A stretch of 64,000 bases of DNA from the NCBI GenBank assembly GCA_947095535.1, contig OX352774.1, positions 44,098,496 to 44,162,495 of the forward strand, written 5' to 3'. The position numbers were made by a program, and so were the translations under genes. Below, piece after piece: positions 47,756 through 59,660 of this stretch. The stretch is from Poecilobothrus nobilitatus (Eukaryota; Arthropoda; Insecta; Diptera; Dolichopodidae). Below the pieces are notes generated by a model. That model worked only from the letters and a program-made list of their open reading frames with translations, did no database searches and had not been told where the DNA came from. Position 1 is the first letter of the stretch. Each line of letters starts with the position of its first letter.

Positions 47756-49946
47756 ACGATATTAAAAATGTCGAGCATTCGTGGCAGACCCAGAAATTCC
47801 ACAAAGTCAGAATTATACAAAATCAGAATTTTGTATTTTCAAAATTTTGCAATTCAGAATTTTGATACGTTTCTCAAATAAATAATATAAATAAAATATT
47901 AGACACTGCCAAGTGGTGAAATCTATTTTCATTTTATTGTACATAAACAAGTAAAGATAGTGTTCAATTGGTACACAGTACGAAAAACAACAACAACACG
48001 AATACAAAACTTTTCACTCAGTATAACAATATAATATGATAAGCTGATAATATGGTTGTTATGAGAATAGAAGAAATGGTAATAATTATAATCAATATCA
48101 TCTACAATTGCAGCATCATCATTATAATATACGAATACAATTTTTTAAAGATCTATTACCATAAATACAGCCATTATATACATAACTAAAAATAAGGTTA
48201 TAAAAACAAAAATATTCAAGTAGAGTAAAAATGAAAGGAAGATAAGTTTATATTAATTTTTTGTTTTATAAAAAAAAAAACTTAAATAAAATTAAATTCA
48301 AAAAAAATTTTAGAACATTTTGTTTAATTTATTTATGCAGATTGGTGTAATTTTTACTCAGATCTGTTATTTTCTTAATAACTTCATTATCCCATTATAA
48401 GTCCTTGAAAATTTCATTATCCCATTAAGTACTTGATTGAAACCATTTAGTATGCTTCTCATGTACAATTTAGTAGTTCTACTCATGTGAAAGTAATATA
48501 TTAAGCACATATTATTAAATAATCATTTAAATTTCCAATATTTTTTTTTAATTTTTTCCCTATAAAAAATATTTTGTGATTGCTTATCATTTTTCTTAAT
48601 TTATGAAAACCAAAAGGAAATCACTAATTTTAATGGTAAAAAAAATGGTGATAGAAGATGTAAACGATTATTCAATTCAAATTTTGCATTAAACAACTTA
48701 AATAAAATTCAGACATGTCGGTAAATAAGTCTAAAAATATTGCTTACAATGAAACATTAACAAAGTAATGAATCATAGAAATTTAAAACGCGTATTACCA
48801 ATTTCGATAGCTGCAAGGGATTAATAATAATGTTGTAAGAAGTTATATGTTGGATGATTTTAAGTTATTATTAAATATTAATTGCTTTATATTATCCGTC
48901 ACACTTAGAAATAGTTTGAAAAAGTGGTTTAATTATGGCTTGGGAAATCTTTTTTCAATCCTTTTAAATTATCTGAAGCACTCATTAGACTTAAAAGTAC
49001 TATTTTTGGAGTTTTACATAAATTATAAGAAAAATTGTAATGATATTCTGTGAGTTATAAACGCAATACAAAAATTTAGTACTTATATTTCATTGTCATA
49101 CTAGTTCAAAAATGTCTTAAAACTAAATAAGATTATTAAAGATATGTATACATGAATTGTTTATCTGATATTGTATTTAATCCTTATGAAGCCATTCTAG
49201 TTAGATTAGAATAGATTGTTATTCAAGAGGTAGAAATTACCTTGCGATCGTTTGATGTTAATTTATTTTGCTCGCCCTGTTACTGCGTGTTGTCCATTTT
49301 GTCTCAGCTTATAATATTTCTGTCAGCCTTATTGCCTCTTAGAAAGTAAAGTTTTGTAAAAATTTGTAAGTCGCACCCTAGTTTTCTTAAAAGAAATTTT
49401 TTTAAACTTTAGCCTATACCAAATATTGAATTAAAATAACCTACTTCATTATTTGTCATATTATTTAATCCAATACTCACTAACTAAGACTTTTTTCGCC
49501 AACTTAAATTAATTTTAGTTGGAATTATCCAATAAATTTAAATGACACACTATATATTACATATTATATAACACACTAAATATACACTAAATATTATATG
49601 ACACACTATATATAATATTTTAAATATGTGAATAAAGCAAAATACCAAGTGGTTTTTCGTTTTTTATATCAAAGCCTTTTTTTAATATATTTAAAAATTT
49701 TCTCTTTATTATTTACTTGTATTAAATTTCGAAGAAAAAGTCAAGTAAGCAAAGTAGTCAAACTGAGCCCAAAAAAAAAACAAATTCACTTTTAATTTAT
49801 TTTAGAATTACATGTCCAGTTATAAATTATTTGACAAGTGAGCAACTAAAAACAGAACCTAAAACAAATAACTTGTATAAAATTTTATTAGAAACTTCAA
49901 ATATTATGAATATAATTATAACATCTCACGCTAAACTGCTCATACA
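47756..49946. other. AT-rich spacer
   Basis: No gene or repeat family recognised. Confidence 0.5.
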
Positions 49947-49993
49947 CACGCTAAAACTTAGCCCTTAGAGTCTAAGGGCTAAGTTTTAGCGTG
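49947..49993. repeat. 47-bp perfect palindrome with a one-base centre
   Basis: Arms of 23 bp (left begins CACGCTAAAACTTAGCCC, right ends GGGCTAAGTTTTAGCGTG) are exactly complementary around G49970. It could form a cruciform or an RNA hairpin. A partial CACGCTAAAC copy lies upstream near 49928. Confidence 0.9.
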
Positions 49994-50875
49994 GCTTAGA
50001 GCATGTTCAAAAATTTACTCCTTCCCTCCCAAAATTACATTTTTCTCCATACATCCATTTTAATGGTTTAACTTCAAATATTAATGGAATATGAAGACGC
50101 TAGAAAAATATAAAATATTTATAGTTGAAAACATTCACCCCTGCCCCTTTTGGAATCATTAGGGTTAAATTAAATCGGATAAAAACACTGTACGTATCTT
50201 TATGTTGCGTTAAATGTTAATTAAAATTTTTGAATGCTCTTTTCGAGATAATATTATAAATTTTGTTTCAGATTCAAATCTTCGGCTGTCAAAAGGACAG
50301 TCAAACTAATAATGAATATGATAAAGAAAAACTAATTTTCAGATTTTATTTAAAATCAAAGCAAAAAATATTATATTCTATATACATATATGAATATCAA
50401 AAGATTTTCCACAAAATAAACTTTTCATTTTTCAGAATGAAAAACTATAAGGTAAATAAATATTTATTTTATTTGATAGGGCATAGTGTAAGAATATAAA
50501 TTTTTTGTTTTTTTTTTTGGGTTTTTTATCTATAGGATTAATAGATATGTATAGTTATGTAAACATTAGTTTTGTAAAATTGAGAAGGACAAAAAGAATA
50601 TTATCTTTGAGTTATTATATTTTATTACTTTAATTTTTTTTTCCCTCCCTTTATAGTTTATAATACAAAATGTTAATCCATTGCTTCAAATTTTCTTAAA
50701 AATAAAATACATACATAAAAATGTATATGTTTGCATATATTTACATAAACTTATCTATTTATTTATGTAAAAAAAACAAAAAAAAATTTTATTAATATTC
50801 TAATCAAAAGTGTTTCTCAAAATGTTTAAATAATATATTCAATTTTTTGTTTGAGCACTTTTGGATTTGGTGCCG
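49994..50875. other. AT-rich spacer
   Basis: A possible exon after TTTGTTTCAG at 50270 stays open to a GTAAAT near 50452, but its composition is AT-driven; not called as a gene. Confidence 0.45.
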
Positions 50876-51612
50876 AAAAAAAACGAAGAAGAGGTCAGTA
50901 GAGTAGACTATGTCAACTCTAGGATACTCGTATGAATGTAATATATGCTGTTTCTACAAAACTTGATCATCTTTTAAAAACATTCAGATGTTTTAGTATC
51001 GATGTTAACTGCAGAGATATATTTGTGTAAATTGTGGAGTTGTATGACAGCTACCCGAACCTGTTGCACCAGCACAACCAAATTTTACAGAAGTTGTGGA
51101 CTAAAACTTGATCATCATTTGTAAGATTTCAAACCCCTAGTTTCATTAAATTCCAAGAGATGCAAGAAGCCTGAAGCGGCTACTCTAGACCAACCAAATT
51201 TTACAAACGTTGTTGGCATGTAACTCGACACCTCTTTACTAAATTTCAGGTTCCTAGCTTCAGTACACACTGAGTTACTTTCATTTAAAAAGAGTAGTTG
51301 TATGGCAGCTACTCGAACCTGTCGTACTATCACAACAGAATTTTACAGAAGTTGTTGCCATAAAACTCGATCATCATTTGCAAAATTTCAGATAGCTAGC
51401 TTGAATAGAAACTGAGTTATTTTCATTTAAAGAACGAAGTTGTATGGCAGCTACTCGAAGCCGGCGGTAAAAATGCTGGATTTAAATAGCAGAACTAACA
51501 ATTTTGCACCTTTACTTACAAAACTAACAAACCTTTGACAATATATCTAGCTCGGCTCCTTTAAGGTGTCACAAACGTAATGGTAAACTTATTATACACT
51601 TGAACATAGTTC
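50876..51612 (-). mobile_element. Helentron/DINE-1-like element, family b, minus strand
   Basis: The minus strand starts TATACCCGTATGAAC (near 51605), then CCATTACGTTTGTGACACC. It has repeated units around GTAGCTGCCATACAACT and AAATGAAAATAACTCAGT (period about 160 bp). It ends TACGAGTATCCTAGAGTTGAC, a stem, and CTTCTTCGTTTTTTTT. Same plan as 62467-63271. The 72-residue frame at 51115-51333 is a shadow. Confidence 0.65.
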
Positions 51613-51843
51613 ATACGGGTATAAAAAAAAAGGAAAATCACAATATTTTACTGTTTCATGTGCCATGTAAATGCCATATGCCTTGTTCATGTGCCAAATA
51701 AAGTGAGAAGATTGTGAAGTCACCATGTTTGCTGAAAATCTAAGGAAAAAAAATAATATTTTTAAAGTCGAAATTGTATTATTAGTACGGACAAAATAAT
51801 TAGTTTAGTTTTTGGTGTTTAATTTAAAAATATTATTGCCAAT
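51613..51843. other. AT-rich spacer
   Basis: Includes repeated CATGTGCCA motifs (51657-51700). If the exon at 51844-51914 is real, this is its 3' untranslated side, but no AATAAA on the minus strand is obvious nearby. Confidence 0.4.
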
Positions 51844-51914
51844 CTAATAAGAAATCGGTTCTTCATCTACTTTACCAGCCAGATGTTCAAATAACGGCTC
51901 AAACAGTTCTTTTT
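51844..51914 (-). CDS. Candidate terminal coding exon, product unknown
   Basis: On the minus strand a strong acceptor (a T-rich tract and CTTTTAATAG) ends at plus position 51915. From 51914 the sequence is open with clearly higher GC than its surroundings until TAG at 51846-51844. It starts with two bases of a codon (phase 1) and encodes 22 residues, charged and amphipathic, readable as KELFEPLFEH, then LAGKVDEEPISY and stop. I do not recognise the family. The pattern of acceptor, balanced codons and stop is good for a last exon, but it is short enough to be chance, and no upstream exon was found within the window on this strand. It is on the opposite strand from the candidates at 8048 and 10312, so it would be a different gene. 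Confidence 0.4.
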
Positions 51915-51915
51915 C

Positions 51916-54287
51916 TATTAAAAGAAAAAAAAATATAATAAATACTTATTTAAAATCTTGTGTTGAGATCGTTTATGGAGGACTGTCCCTAGTCTACAGA
52001 AGAATTTCAAAATAAGAAATAATAAATAAACACAAATAAATTAAGAAGTTGCAAGGATAAAATAAACAAGAGTAAATTTCGAAACTGAATCAAGATGCAT
52101 GATTGATTGAATCATAGATCGAAACACATAAATTGTTTAGGCATAACAAATTAATATAGTGGTTTACATCCCCTAGAAGATTATTGACGAATCCACAGAT
52201 TAACAATGATTTTTAAAAATTAAATAAAAAATGAAAAATAATACAACTATTGGTAGAGTTTACAGCTGCAAAGTTTTGTACAAAACCGTTAGCTTACTGA
52301 AAATAACAAATTAAGTTGCAGATAGATAATCTGCGAATAACTTAAATTAACACACTTGTAAAAATTAATTCTTATTTCTCCTGCTAAAAGAAGTAAGAAA
52401 AGTTTCTATGGTTTTCTAATTGTGGGTGTATTTTAAAACTAATCGTAAAATTCATCATAAAAATACATCATATTTTCTTTTTTCGTTCAATAGGCTTCTT
52501 ATTTTGAATTTAAGAAAAATATTAATTTACTTTTTATCATTTCTTTATTTAAAAACAAAGTATCTAAATGTATTTTTGAATTTTTATTAAATTTGCATGT
52601 CTATACTTATTTATTATATGACGTGTGTAATCCGATCGTGAAAAAAGTACATGCTAATTTAATGATTGGTTTGTGTCTGTTATTGAATTAATAAAGATTG
52701 GTTTGCGTCTTCAATAGATTACACCACTATTTCAGAAATAAACAATTTATAGGAGAATTTCATCATTATTATTATTATATACAGTTACTCACAGAACTTG
52801 CAGAACTGAATGAAAATAAATGAATATATAATTATTACGAACATTATATGTATACATATATATAATTAGTTATTTGACAGTTTAAAAAACAATGAACTAG
52901 TTACAGTAAGGTTACAGTTTATCCTTCTATATAGATTCTTTCAAATGGTTTTTAAAAGAAAACAAAAAAAAAAAAAAAAAAGGAAGATTTTCCGACAACA
53001 TGATAACTTTCAATATTCCCTTAAGGTTAGATATATTCGTTTCTGAATCAACATGGGTTATATGCATTTTTCTATTTTGTTTTTCTTTCTTTCTAATTTT
53101 CTCTTATTTTCAATTTTTTTTTGTTTTTTGTGATATTCATGTTATATTGTCAGTTCAAATAATGTTAACTATAAAATTGTGTTCTATTTAAGGTTTTTTT
53201 TTTTTTCTTTTCTATCTATAATATATGTATGTATGTATTTCACAGTTGAAATAGAAATTCACATTTGGGGACACTGAAATGGACAGTACCATTTTACCGC
53301 ATTTTGAAATTGGTTAAATTTTCATTTTCTTTTTCAATCCTTTCTTTATTTAGGTATATTTTTTTTGTTTTTTTATTTTGTAACTTCTAAAATTTTTTCA
53401 AAAACATTTAATATTGACAATTTTACTGAGATCTGAAACATCTCCATTTTATTTATTGTTTTTTATTTTTTGTTTAGGTTTTCGTTTTTGTTTAACGTTT
53501 ATGTTGTCATGGTGTTGAGTATTAGGTTTTTTTAAAACAAAAAAAAAAAAAAACAAAATTACTATTTTACGAGTATGTATATTGTTTCTATTTCAATTTT
53601 TCATTTCTAATAAATTAGGAAATTTGGGATAAATAATAAAGGATAGATTTTCTTTTTTTTCTTAATAAGTATTATCAATAGTTGACAGCATGCATATATG
53701 GATTATGTGAGATATTTAGTATGTGTATATAATTTGTATTTATGTATAAATGAAAATATTTGTTATTTAATGGGAAAGTTCTTTGAAAAAAAAAAAAAAA
53801 GAAACCGATCGTGTAGTAAATAAAATAAAAATAAAATAAAAACGATATAATAAAGTAGAAATTATATTACAAATGTGGTATCTTTTTTTATTTATACTTA
53901 TTTTGAAGTTCTGCAGGTATATATTATCACCATTATATATGGTACCTATATACATAATATTATAGGTAGGTATGTATTTTTGTTTCATTTGATTTTCTCA
54001 TTTTAATTTTATTATATATACATACTTTTGTTGGTTTTTTTTTTTTTTATAAGTAACTACACTCCTGACTCCACAGCTGTCGTTTTTATTACATCTCTAT
54101 TTCGGATGTCAAGTATGTATGTATAGATATTAAGTATGTTCGAATAAATATTTTTAAATTTATCCTCATTTATAAAATGGTATAATGGTATGAAAGTGTA
54201 TAATTTATTATTTGATAGTTCAAAATATGTATTTCTTTGTTTAATTTTGTTTTTAGTAGCTATTTTTTTTTACAAAAAAGTTACTAA
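51916..54287. other. AT-rich spacer
   Basis: ATTGGTTTGYGTCT occurs twice near 52665 and 52700; a poly-A run lies near 52963-52981. No gene recognised; possibly intron upstream of the minus-strand exon candidate. Confidence 0.45.
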
Positions 54288-54335
54288 TTAGATGTAGTCT
54301 GTTCTTTCATCCGCCTGTTTTCAAGGTGTAAAAGC
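54288..54335 (+). repeat. Possible end fragment of an E-family element
   Basis: TTACTAATTAGATGTAGTCT then CATCCGCCTGTTTTC follows the pattern of the E1 left end (TTATTAGTTGCACTCTGTCC, CGTTCGTCTGTTTAC). Short, so uncertain. Confidence 0.3.
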
Positions 54336-54535
54336 CAAGTACAAATAAAACTAATGAAATTTTAAAGATGAACAGATTTCATTGTAAAATTATTATTGAT
54401 TTTGGTTCTAAGAAGCTATAAGCTCTTAAAATCTCATTTAATACTTTATATAAAAACATTCTTTTTACATAAAATTAAAGTTAGGGTTTCTTTTTTTTGT
54501 AGAAAATAATGCTTTTTATTATTTTTTTTGTTTTA

Positions 54536-54738
54536 TGCATTTATCTGCCACATAAATGTTCTTTGTCCTTTCCTGTTCAGGCATGGTTCTTTCCTGTTCA
54601 TTCTTGTCCTTTCCTGTTCGGGCATGGCTGTAAATATCGTAAGAGGGAATAACTCTTACAACGTGTGTGGGATTCAAACCCACACTTCCTCGGTATTTAC
54701 AGCGTATTTTATACGCTCTTAAAGGCTGCCGAAGCCCC
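54536..54738 (-). mobile_element. SINE-1 copy with internal triplication and 10-bp target duplication
   Basis: The minus strand shows the SINE-1 head, B-box GGGTTTGAATCCC near 54670, ACGTTGTAAGAGTTATTC, TTACAGCCATGCC and the ATTTATGTGGCAGA end. The tail-side segment with CTTTCCTGTTC (plus strand) occurs three times between 54568 and 54620, unlike other copies. CTTTTTATTA at 54512-54521 and 54744-54753 is a plausible target duplication, with the T-rich tail (poly-A on the minus strand) between. Confidence 0.7.
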
Positions 54739-54753
54739 TAATACTTTTTATTA

Positions 54754-55333
54754 AAACAGTCTAATTAAGAATATTGGAAAATTTGATATAACAAATATAT
54801 AATAGTTATTTTATTTTTTTATTGATGTTATTATAGCAAAAAATTGCAAATATGTATAATAATTATTTAATTTCTTTCCTTAATATACAATTGGAACTTT
54901 TAAGTTCATTATATGAGGTGCATACGTGCATTCTGAATATATAACTATTTTGAAATATTATGTAGTCTTTGAATATAAAGAAATTACAGTTCCCATTATT
55001 AATATTACAGTTAAATTATACGATTTTAGATTAACCATAAGGAAAAAGGATGTAAAAACTACTTTTGAAATGTTGGCTCTTTTTTGTTGGTATGTTTGGT
55101 GTATTTTGGTAATTATTTTAAATTGTTGATTAAAAATAAATTCAATTTATTATTTTAAAATAAAATTAATGAACAGTTTTTGAGATTCAACAATAATATT
55201 CTTAATATGAAATGTTACAAATTCATCGTCAATATGCATATTCTGTTCATAGATTCCGAACCAGCAGTGTTAATAAAAAAAAATTTATTTATTAAATAAA
55301 TAAATTTATTATTTTAATTTTCAAATTAAATTA
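54754..55333. other. AT-rich spacer
   Basis: The 67-residue frame at 54926-55129 has no supporting motif. Nothing else recognised. Confidence 0.5.
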
Positions 55334-56485
55334 AAAACAAGTAAAAGTAACAGTAAGTCGATGCAACCGACTTATTTATACCCTACACCTAAAAAATTCA
55401 AATAAAATTAAAAATCTATAAGTTATTTTAGTTAGGTATTTAATATAAGCTAAAAAAAATAAATGCTTTTACAACCTTTGTACAAAATTTCAGGTTTCTA
55501 TCTTTATTAAATTCAAAAATATGCTTGTAAGGTTTTGGGAAGTGTGTGAAGGCACCCGGACCACCACCCCAATTCATCTCAAATTTTAGAGACATCATCA
55601 GAACAGGGTAGAATACTCTTATATCAAATTTCAAGTTTTTATATTTATTAATTTGGAAGATATGCTTGTTCGGTCTTGGGAGTTGTGTGGGAGATACCCG
55701 AACAACCATTCCAATTCATCTGAAATTTTAGGCAAATCAGGGATTCAGGAAACAACACCCTGGTATCAAATTTGACGTTTCTATCTTTATTAATTTCGGA
55801 GATATGCTTGTTCGGTTTTGGGAGTTGTATGGGAGGTACCCGAACGATCACTCCAATTCATCTCAAATTTTAGGCAAATTAGGGATTTAGGAAACAGCAC
55901 CCTCGTATCAAATTTGAAATTCCTATCTTTATTAATTTCGAAAATATGCTTGTTCGGTTTTGGGAGTTGTATGGGAGGTACCCGAACAGCTCCTCCAATT
56001 CATCTCCAATTTTGTACAAATAAGGGATTCAGGAAACAACACCCTAGTACTAAATTTGAAGTTTTTATCTTTATTAATTTCGAAGATATGCTTGTTCGGT
56101 TTTGAAAGTTGTATGGGAGCTACCCGAACAACCACTCCAATTCATCTCAAATTTTAGGAATATCAGAGATTCAGGAAAACACAGCCTCGTACAAAATTTC
56201 AAGTTTCTATCTTTATTAATTGGTCCGCATGGTCCGATTTGGCCCATTTACAATCCCCGCCTTACCTTAGTCATTGTTAACCTACAGTATAAATTTCAAC
56301 TAGATAGCATCATTATTTTTTGAGTTATCGTGCGTATGGACGGACGGACGGACATCGCTAAATCGACTCAGGAGGTGATCCTGATTTAGAATATATATAC
56401 ATGTCTATACCTAACTCGCTTCCTTTTGGTGGTTACAAACACCATACCAAAGTTAATATACCCTATACTTAATGTGTAGGGTATA
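55334..56485 (-). mobile_element. Helentron/DINE-1-like element, family c, copy 2, with about six tandem units
   Basis: Inverted relative to 43802-44712. The minus strand starts TATACCCTACACATTAAG at 56485, has a GTCCGTCCGTCCGTCC tract (56337-56355), then units of about 140-145 bp from 56220 down to 55440. It ends GTGTAGGGTATAAATAAG with stem AAGTCG...CGACTT. The several 65-95 residue frames on both strands (55440-56323) are shadows of these units. Two more units than copy 1 show array-length change. Confidence 0.7.
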
Positions 56486-59219
56486 AAAAAAACAAGATAT
56501 GTACATAAGTAATGAAAGAAAAGGAAAGTTCTACAATCATCACTAAGATAACCTTACATTTTAAAGTGGAAACTAATGATAACAGGAAGGAACAACTGAG
56601 GCAGAAATTCGAAATTATACAAATTAATTATTACATTATTTTTAAGTATTACAATTAAGTATTATAATTACATTCGGCCAGTCAAAAATTAAATTGGCAT
56701 TCTAAATAAAATATTAAAAGATTCAGTATATTCTGACGGTTATATAAGCCTATAAAGTTAACTTAATCAACCCTACAAAGCATAACATATAAAACCGTAA
56801 TAACTTTTCACTTGAACCACTCCGGAAATATACCATCAAAAGAATAAAAAATTTCCTCTTCTATCTTCTGTTCAAATCCTGTGATCCTGGTCTAATACCC
56901 GTACATGTAAACCTGTTATATTTCTAGTATTGAATATTCAAAACATTTTCTTTCTCGTATTTAAGAAGAACACTGAAAATTTAAATCAAATTAATAAACT
57001 TACGTTCAAATATTTTGGGATTATGTAAAATTACTTTTAAAATAATTATTATAATGTCAAATTTAATTTTTTTTCAAGATAGTTGTTAGCAAAATATGTA
57101 ATTATTATTTGACCAAAAAACAAAATGTTTGTATGTACATATTTGTATTTGTCAATTTCAATACAAATAAGCGTGTATTTTTACAATTTATTCAAAAAGT
57201 ATTTAAAAATTTGTAAAGAAAGCTGACTTTTTGAGTTTTTGATAAAAACTTCACCTTTTAAATGTAATGCTTTTTGTATACAAATTGACAAGAGTTTGAT
57301 CTAGTATGCAATTTGACAAAAATTGACATATGTATACTGACAGGTACATATGTATATTCACATCTAAATTGATAAAGATTGACAATTAGATTTAAAATAC
57401 ATCGTTTAGAGTATAAATGCAGCAATTGTATCAGTGTTACAAAAATAAATAAAGAGTTATATTTTTAATTACATAATACAACCATAATAAAATATATATA
57501 TTTAGATGATAAGTTCCAATCAAGAGAACGCTCTAAGATCTTGTAATATTTTTTTTTTTTTTTGTCAAAATTAACTAAAGTGATGTTCAAGCATTTTTGA
57601 TGTTCTGATTTGGAAAAATTATTAAACATTACAATTATCATAAAGGGAATATATTGGTTTTATAGAAAAAATTGAGGCTAAACTTTAATATTAGTTATAA
57701 TAAATTAAAAATGGTGCCACCCACTAATATAATCTTGGCGTAACCAAGATCTATTTTTCTAAAACTTCCAAAGTAAAATAATGATAAAAATTTTAGTATT
57801 CAAAAATTTTTGTCCTACATTTTTTATATAATATTATTTTGGATATTTTTCCTGTAAGTTGTCTATTTTCCTTTAAAATTTTCAAGAGATTTTGTAAGAA
57901 ATGAAACCTGTCCTTTTAATCTACCCTCCAAATAAAGTGCTTTTATATATTTTTTTAAATATAATATTAATTTTTGTTCTTGTACTTCTGTTTCTATTGT
58001 AACTGTTGGGAATTTGGGATGTAAAATATTTAAAATTACCTAATTTTATTTTATTTTATTTTTTTTTAAATACATTGTCTTCAACAATTTTCGAGGTCTA
58101 CCAAAAAAAAAAATTATTTAATCATATTAAAATTTTTTTATGATTAAAATATGAGAGGCAAAAATGAAATATTGTAAAGAATGGGGATGTTCAAGCTTTC
58201 TAGTAAAGTGAATAATAGAATTAAATGTGGTTGATTTTAGAGGGCGTAATAATGGTTATTTAGTACACCAGGTTTTTAATATTTTCTTTCTTTTTTTTTT
58301 GAATATAATAATAAAATTAATAAAAATTAAATTAAAAATATATTATTAAAAGGGATATTAATGAAAAGAAAAGATGGATACCCAATTCTGGGACGAATAA
58401 GTACCCAATTCTAACCATATATTTTTTTTTTATAAAAATAAGTTGGTAACTGTCTTAAGTATGTATATTGTTGAATGTTTTAGAAAACGAAAGACTAAAA
58501 AGACTAAATTAAGTGGTACAGTATTATATTACTTAGAATGTTAAAATTGGACCACTTTATCGTTCAACGATAAGTTTCTGCTTGGAACCAACAAATTGGC
58601 ATTAAAAATTTTCAATTTATTTTGATATAAATATTAATTTTTGTATACTATATATATAAGTTTTAAAACAGCATTAAAATTTTACCAAAAATTACTGAAA
58701 ATTAGAATCAACATTCAAATCCATTTAAACGTTGCCCCTGATTATCTTCCAAAATTAAAAATTTAATCCTAAGGCAACTAATTCTCAATGTATACAAAGA
58801 AAATCAGCAAAGTATTTTGTAAAGTTGTATCAAATTTTCATAACTTCAATTCTCCAATTCGTACTATAAGCTTTATACTACATTGGGTATATTTATCCTT
58901 TAACTCTAACAACCTATTAGAAAAATTGGATAATTTATATATATATCTTGTAGATGATTTGGAAACTAAAAAAAAGGAAAAATCTAAATGAGTTAAGTGG
59001 ATTTTCTTTTTCAAAAAGTTTCCCTCGAGATGTGTAAAAAAACGTTTAAAATCGTTTTTAGCGCATTTTTTTTATAAATTTTTGATAAATTTGCATATTA
59101 GTTTGACTTTGTCCATGTTAACAAAACGTTTGCAATGGTTAGAAGATGTTTCAATTAATTTTAATCATGATTCATGGCTAGTCTTCATAAAAAAATTACT
59201 TTTGTAAATAAAAAATTAT
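56486..59219. other. AT-rich spacer
   Basis: An inverted pair AATCTTGG/CCAAGATC lies near 57733-57752. No gene recognised; the 67-residue frame at 58788-58991 is unsupported. Confidence 0.45.
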
Positions 59220-59660
59220 TTATTTTGTACTTTCCCATGTTTATTAGGTATTAGGGGTCAAAAATTAAAAATTCGCAATTTGTAGATACCTGATGCAATC
59301 TGTACACTAGTGCAAAATTTTTTTTATATTATATAGCAAATAGTTTTGTGTGTGTTAACGGCTTTTGTTATTTATATATAGTCTTCTGAAAATTGAAGTA
59401 AGTGTCTTGGGTAATAAGGTCTTATGTACTTACGTAATAGAATATATAAAATAAAGTCTTAAGTGCTTAGGTAATAAAATATATAAAAAAAATCTAAAAA
59501 TCTAAATTTTGTTAAAAACACGGTTTTTATTGTCTTGTTGAAAATGTGAGCTTTTAAAAATGGTTGGCTTACATATACAGTCTTGTTTTGTTCATAAAAA
59601 AAATTTACAGTCTTTTTTTAAAAATGGTTGGCTTACATACAGTCTTGTTTTATTTTTTAA
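59220..59660 (+). repeat. Copy of the dispersed module (as 1-600), with a ~60-bp internal duplication
   Basis: AGGGGTCAAAAATTAAAAAT, GTGTGTTAACGGCTTTTG and GCTTTTAAAAATGGTTGGC follow the order seen at 280-590. The AAAATGGTTGGCTTACATA...CAGTCTTGTTTT segment occurs twice (59555-59590 and 59617-59652). Confidence 0.55.

Noticed and set aside
47532..47820. Minus-strand frames with SRFSKISL/KNLAYKNLA repeats
   Set aside because: Direct translation of the 15/16-bp minisatellite, with no start context or conservation evidence.
50271..50451. Possible exon between TTTGTTTCAG and GTAAATAA
   Set aside because: The frame is open for 60 codons, but the residues are mostly K, I, Y, F and N as expected from AT-rich DNA; no family resemblance.
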